NCBI GenBank assembly: GCA_964498605.1
Contig: CAZCHK010000049.1
Span: 1-17,080, forward strand
Source of the DNA: JBGQAS01 sp964498605
Lineage (GTDB): Bacteria > Chloroflexota > Anaerolineae > Anaerolineales > Anaerolineaceae
DNA length: 17,080 nucleotides
Direction of reading: 5' to 3'
Shown: positions 14,208-17,080 of the stretch, piece after piece
Layout of the letters: every line of letters starts with the position of its first letter
Position numbering within the stretch: the stretch's first letter is position 1
Program-made: the position numbers and the translations under genes
Notes under the pieces: generated by a model
What the model saw: the letters and a program-made list of their open reading frames with translations, nothing else
What the model was told of the DNA's origin: nothing
Database searches by the model: none

Positions 14208-14397
14208 GCCGTCCTGAGGATACTTTGGATCAAATAACCTGCCACCTCACCTTTCACCCGAACGCGCAGCCTCCCCCCCCCGCCCCGACCTCAGGCAGGG
14301 GAGTAAGAAATCATCCGGGGTAGCAACTGTCGTTTCTCCTCTCCTTCAAGAGCTCCGGATGATGCTCTTTGAATTTTTTTTGTCATCATGTGAAGCC
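14208..14397. other. Convergent intergenic region with C-run and long-range dyad
   Basis: This lies between the convergent six-TM gene and the lipoprotein gene. It contains a run of nine C (14273-14281) within a C-rich stretch, a 9-bp inverted repeat (14310-14363) and a T8 run (14374-14381). I see no ORF with coding character or recognisable RNA gene. Confidence 0.5.
14310..14363 (-). terminator. Long-loop 9-bp dyad, candidate terminator of the lipoprotein gene
   Basis: ATCATCCGG (14310-14318) and CCGGATGAT (14355-14363) are perfect complements around a 36-base loop. Read on the minus strand, the stem lies 35 bases past the lipoprotein stop and is followed by TTCTTACTCC. The plus-strand reading is followed by a T8 run 10 bases later. 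It could act in both directions or be part of a structured RNA. Confidence 0.4.
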
Positions 14398-15366
14398 CTA
14401 CTCGTACACCCCCATCTCCACGTAGTACCACATTCCATCCCGCAGGGCAAAAAACCACACCATGCGCTCGCTGAAGCCCGGGTTGAACGCGGCTGGCTCG
14501 CAGCAGGCGTAATGGATCACCTGATCATACTCCTGCTCCAGCACCGTGCCGTTGTACGAAACCCCCGTTCTGCCATCTTGCTTGTCGATGAAAAAGTAGA
14601 ACGGATGCCCGTCGACCAAATGCCAGCCGAAGATCTTGGCGTAATCCATGACGTCATTCAGGTTCTCCCCGTCGATGAACACCTCGCCATCCACCTCGAG
14701 TACCCAGTGGTCCTGCCAGGCGTACAGCCCCTTGAGCGGATAATCCACCATGAACTCCGCCGGCGTTGAAAAAACATGCTCTCCGTCTGATGTGACTACC
14801 ACGCCGCTGCCCTCGTACCACGCTTCGATCAGCGCGTTACCGGCGTAGACCGGTGCTTCACGCAGGACCTCATCCCCGCCCCGCTTGCCAACCGTCCCGG
14901 CGATGGCGATGAGCTGATCCCCGTTCTGCAGGTCCATCAGCAGCGTGAAGTCTGAGCCGTCCTCCCTCACCGTGACGGGGTGAAAGGAGCTGATGCCCTC
15001 CACGATCAGCGCGTCGTCCTTGTACAGTTCGAAAGAATAGGACGACAGCATCGGATTCTGCTGCAGGCGGTAGCCGAAGGGTTCCAGAAGCTCGTTCGGC
15101 GTTTGGACCAGCGTTTCGGGGTTTCCGTACTTCTCGAGCGCGTGCGCATCGCGCACCTCCGGCGGGATGCGGGCCATGAAGTCAATATAATCGGGGGTGT
15201 CCTCTGCCGCAGGTACCACGGCGTATTCGTCGATGGTGAGCCTGGCGCTCACAGATGGCGTGCCCAGGACAGGAATTTTGTTATTGCTTTGTGTCGGTAG
15301 CGTAACACCTTGCATTCCGCATGAGACGAGGACAAGAAAAAGGATCACACTCAGTGCTTTTTTCAT
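14398..15366 (-). CDS. Lipoprotein of unknown function
   Basis: A 322-aa secreted protein. The signal peptide MKKALSVILFLVLVSC ends in a clear LVSC lipobox (C16). The mature part begins with a Thr/Pro/Asn linker, then a soluble, acidic domain rich in aromatic residues. Short strand-like repeats (e.g. WVLEVDGEVFIDGENLND and GWHLVDGHPFYFFIDKQDG) suggest a beta-rich fold. A CC pair (YACCEPAA, about 289-296) is notable; the family is not one I can name. GGAGGG lies 6 bases before the ATG at 15366, and TACAAT (15387-15392) is a plausible -10. It is convergent with the six-TM gene. There is no adjacent partner on its strand within 200 bases. Confidence 0.75.
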   Translation of the reverse strand: MKKALSVILFLVLVSCGMQGVTLPTQSNNKIPVLGTPSVSARLTIDEYAVVPAAEDTPDYIDFMARIPPEVRDAHALEKYGNPETLVQTPNELLEPFGYRLQQNPMLSSYSFELYKDDALIVEGISSFHPVTVREDGSDFTLLMDLQNGDQLIAIAGTVGKRGGDEVLREAPVYAGNALIEAWYEGSGVVVTSDGEHVFSTPAEFMVDYPLKGLYAWQDHWVLEVDGEVFIDGENLNDVMDYAKIFGWHLVDGHPFYFFIDKQDGRTGVSYNGTVLEQEYDQVIHYACCEPAAFNPGFSERMVWFFALRDGMWYYVEMGVYE

Positions 15367-15386
15367 GGAGCCCTCCTATCAGATTG

Positions 15387-15416
15387 ATTGTATGCCAATT
15401 ATTGGAATTCGGGAAA
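15387..15416 (-). promoter_or_regulatory. Candidate promoter of the lipoprotein gene with a dyad in the spacer
   Basis: On the minus strand a weak TTTCCC (15411-15416) and TACAAT (15387-15392) are 18 bases apart. CCAAT-T-ATTGG (15395-15405), a near-perfect palindrome, lies in the spacer and could be an operator. Confidence 0.35.
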
Positions 15417-15424
15417 CGCAGTCT

Positions 15425-15570
15425 CTATGATATATCCATAAGGCAGAATCAGTCAGTCAAGGCCGGTTTCAGCACTGCTGCAGGCATCACCTTTGCCAGC
15501 CCACACAGAAGCACCTTACCTCTTATCCTGCTTTTCTGTTTGACCCGCCTCACCTTCCCGCATCCCACGC
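15425..15570. other. Non-coding spacer between the lipoprotein gene and the AbiE operon
   Basis: This stretch is pyrimidine-rich on the plus strand. I see no coding frame with a ribosome site, no T-run terminator for the AbiEii gene and no RNA gene. It is the left edge of the AbiE module. Confidence 0.4.
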
Positions 15571-16413
15571 TCACTCTGTCAAATACTCTGCAAGGTATCT
15601 TGAAAAATTGTCCTTGAATCCCTCCAACCAGGCTTCAATAAATGCCCTTTGCTCAAACAGCGGCATCAGGTCTACCGCCAGGTCGGTGGTCTTGATGGCG
15701 TTCACTTTTTCAGCCAACGCGTGAAATGCAGAAGAAACCGTGTATGGAGTACTTCCATCTTCAGCTAGCTTGGCCTCCAGCGGGTGCACTTTTTTCTGCA
15801 TGAACCAGAGCAGATCATAATAATCCCGTCCTTTGACCGCAATATTGCTTTTTCCTTTTTGAAAACTGCGCTCGAGACAGGCAAGCATCTTTCCTGCCAT
15901 CAGTGTTTCAATTGAGAAATGCGCCGCAACAAAACTTCGTCCGGAAACCAGGATGGGTGTTTTTTGAATAATGGAAACCTGCTTGTGCTGGCTGACCTCC
16001 ACTTTTAAATGCAGCGACGCATTGCCATGCGACGTTAATCCCAGCGCAAAAAGGACGGGGAATTTCAAGGTCGTCCGGCGGATGCCCCATTCTCCGCTCT
16101 GTGTCTTCGCACTGAGATCAGCGTATCCAACATTCGAGCGGAAATATGACAACAGATCCTCTTCCAGCCGGACGATATCTACCCCGTTCGTGTTATCCAG
16201 ATCGATATCCTCCGAGAGGCGGTTCAGCCCGTATATCATGTGCAGGCATGTCCCCCCGTAAAAATTCAAGCGCCGATACAGTGGATGATTATACAGATAA
16301 TCCAGGGTCAGAGCCTGCAGATATTTTTTGAGCACGATACGCCTTGTTTCTTTCATCATGTTACGATCAGTTCGGGACAAAATGTCCTGCATGGATTGGA
16401 TCAAGTTCGCCAT
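15571..16413 (-). CDS. abiEii: AbiEii-type nucleotidyltransferase toxin
   Basis: A 280-aa toxin of the type IV AbiE system, a DNA polymerase-beta-like nucleotidyltransferase; relatives in other bacteria modify tRNA or give phage resistance by abortive infection. Motif I is GGTCLHMIYGLNRLSEDIDLD (residues 53-73), with the metal-binding SEDID at 67-71. The basic motif MAGKM (K175) and the KGRDYYDLLWF motif (RDYYD, 196-200) are both present, as in the AbiEii/AbiGii family. All key residues look intact, so the toxin should be active. Its ATG overlaps the end of the antitoxin gene by 13 bases, with GGGGA about 8 bases upstream. Codons are more AT-rich than in the window's core genes, consistent with acquired DNA. 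Confidence 0.93.
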   Translation of the reverse strand: MANLIQSMQDILSRTDRNMMKETRRIVLKKYLQALTLDYLYNHPLYRRLNFYGGTCLHMIYGLNRLSEDIDLDNTNGVDIVRLEEDLLSYFRSNVGYADLSAKTQSGEWGIRRTTLKFPVLFALGLTSHGNASLHLKVEVSQHKQVSIIQKTPILVSGRSFVAAHFSIETLMAGKMLACLERSFQKGKSNIAVKGRDYYDLLWFMQKKVHPLEAKLAEDGSTPYTVSSAFHALAEKVNAIKTTDLAVDLMPLFEQRAFIEAWLEGFKDNFSRYLAEYLTE

Positions 16414-17057
16414 GCGGTTTTCCCCAGGTTTCTGAGAATACTTTCCATTTTCCTGCTCTTGCTCTCTTTCGCTAACTCTACAAATTCAGCGCGGTCGGTT
16501 TTGGTAAACTCATCGAGATTCAGGCGCAGATCCTCCACAATGGAATACTCCCCTCGCCAGTCATAGCCATTCCAGGAGCGGAAATAGAAATAATCGAACA
16601 GGGCTTTTGCGGGAGTAGCGCGTGAAAATGGGATTCCCTGGTAGGTGGATATCGTAAATCCCCGATAGAGATTATCCTTGATGTGCCGATAGGTGAATGC
16701 TCCCAATCCGTTTTCAATAACCCGGGTTTGTTTGAGGGTCACTGCCGTGATGGGATGGGTCTCTTCTGTGAGTACACCGTGCTGCTGTAACACGTATTCC
16801 ATGGACAGGTACGAGACCGGGATCAGGATGGCGCAAACGGCGGAAAGGAAATCCGCGTCCATTCTGTGCAGATCGTAAAACCTGCGAGTCATGTACACGC
16901 CCTTTTTGAGACGGATGACCCGCCCGGCTTTCATCCAGCGGTACAGCGCCGTGCGGACCGTACCTGAAGAGGCAGATCCATCATTGAGCATTTGTTTCAC
17001 GGCTTCCGTAGTGAAGTAAGGAAAGGTGTCAAAGGACGATAGAAGACGAGTATTCAT
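16401..17057 (-). CDS. abiEi: AbiEi-type antitoxin and transcriptional regulator
   Basis: A 218-aa first gene of the AbiE operon. The N-terminal ~60 residues form a winged helix-turn-helix (TVRTALYRWMKAGRVIRLKKG, about 34-54), typical of AbiEi-like (type IV TA) antitoxins that repress their own promoter. The rest is the antitoxin C-terminal domain, with the family's SMEYVLQQHG and PAKALFDYFYF stretches. In type IV systems the antitoxin counters the toxin's activity without stable binding to it. The gene starts with ATG 17057, just 5 bases after TATTAT (17063-17068), with no ribosome site, so it is probably leaderless. It lies at the window's right edge, so the -35 region and operator are cut off. 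The stop overlaps the toxin ATG by 13 bases. Confidence 0.88.
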   Translation of the reverse strand: MNTRLLSSFDTFPYFTTEAVKQMLNDGSASSGTVRTALYRWMKAGRVIRLKKGVYMTRRFYDLHRMDADFLSAVCAILIPVSYLSMEYVLQQHGVLTEETHPITAVTLKQTRVIENGLGAFTYRHIKDNLYRGFTISTYQGIPFSRATPAKALFDYFYFRSWNGYDWRGEYSIVEDLRLNLDEFTKTDRAEFVELAKESKSRKMESILRNLGKTAWRT

Positions 17058-17062
17058 ATAGG

Positions 17063-17068
17063 ATAATA
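17063..17068 (-). promoter_or_regulatory. -10 box of the AbiE operon
   Basis: TATTAT lies 5 bases before ATG 17057, giving a leaderless transcript. The -35 box would fall beyond the window end. Confidence 0.45.
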
Positions 17069-17080
17069 GACACTTTATGT

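Overview
The window looks like a chromosomal segment of a Gram-positive-like or monoderm bacterium, most plausibly a Chloroflexota/Anaerolineae member. This is an inference. It rests on the GC-rich codon use, many small lipoproteins with Thr/Pro/Glu-rich linkers, a SpoIIIAA/Ycf45-like R3H ATPase next to thymidylate kinase, DUF4173 and PrsW membrane proteins, and several genes whose -10 box lies almost on the start codon (likely leaderless). No rRNA, tRNA, IS element or CRISPR array was seen.

Layout. 1-1324 (minus): a 44-aa single-TM protein followed by a DUF4173-like polytopic protein that runs off the left edge. 1453-2796 (minus): an Eis-like GNAT acetyltransferase. 2863-3177 (minus): an FmdB-type zinc ribbon protein with a near-consensus promoter. 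3321-3916 (minus): a membrane ferredoxin gene (NapH/YccM-like) that appears broken by a frameshift and a TAG codon. 4073-6611 (plus): a Tat-exported DUF362 lipoprotein overlapping a NapH-NapG-like fusion with six [4Fe-4S] motifs. 6672-7673 (plus): a TolB-like beta-propeller lipoprotein. 7720-12477 (plus): a tight operon of R3H-ATPase, thymidylate kinase, a DsbA-cyclophilin fusion lipoprotein and a PrsW-family membrane protease, spaced by 2, 13 and 0 bases. 12620-13306 (plus): a PlsC-type acyltransferase. 13473-14153 (plus): a six-TM protein of unknown function with a dyad-overlapped promoter and an intrinsic terminator. 14398-15366 (minus): a lipoprotein of unknown function. 15571-17057 (minus): an AbiE-type (type IV) toxin-antitoxin pair, antitoxin first.

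How the parts may work together. DUF362 and the NapH-NapG fusion form a translationally coupled pair that looks like an exported or membrane-bound electron-transfer module; its substrate cannot be read from sequence. The tmk operon joins nucleotide metabolism to envelope protein folding (thiol oxidoreductase plus prolyl isomerase) and membrane proteolysis. The AbiE pair is an accessory module with more AT-rich codon use than its neighbours, suggesting acquisition.

The strongest candidates for something under-described are the DUF362/NapHG module beside a decaying relative, the DsbA-cyclophilin-PrsW cassette, and the dyad-controlled six-TM gene. None can be shown to be a new system from this window alone.
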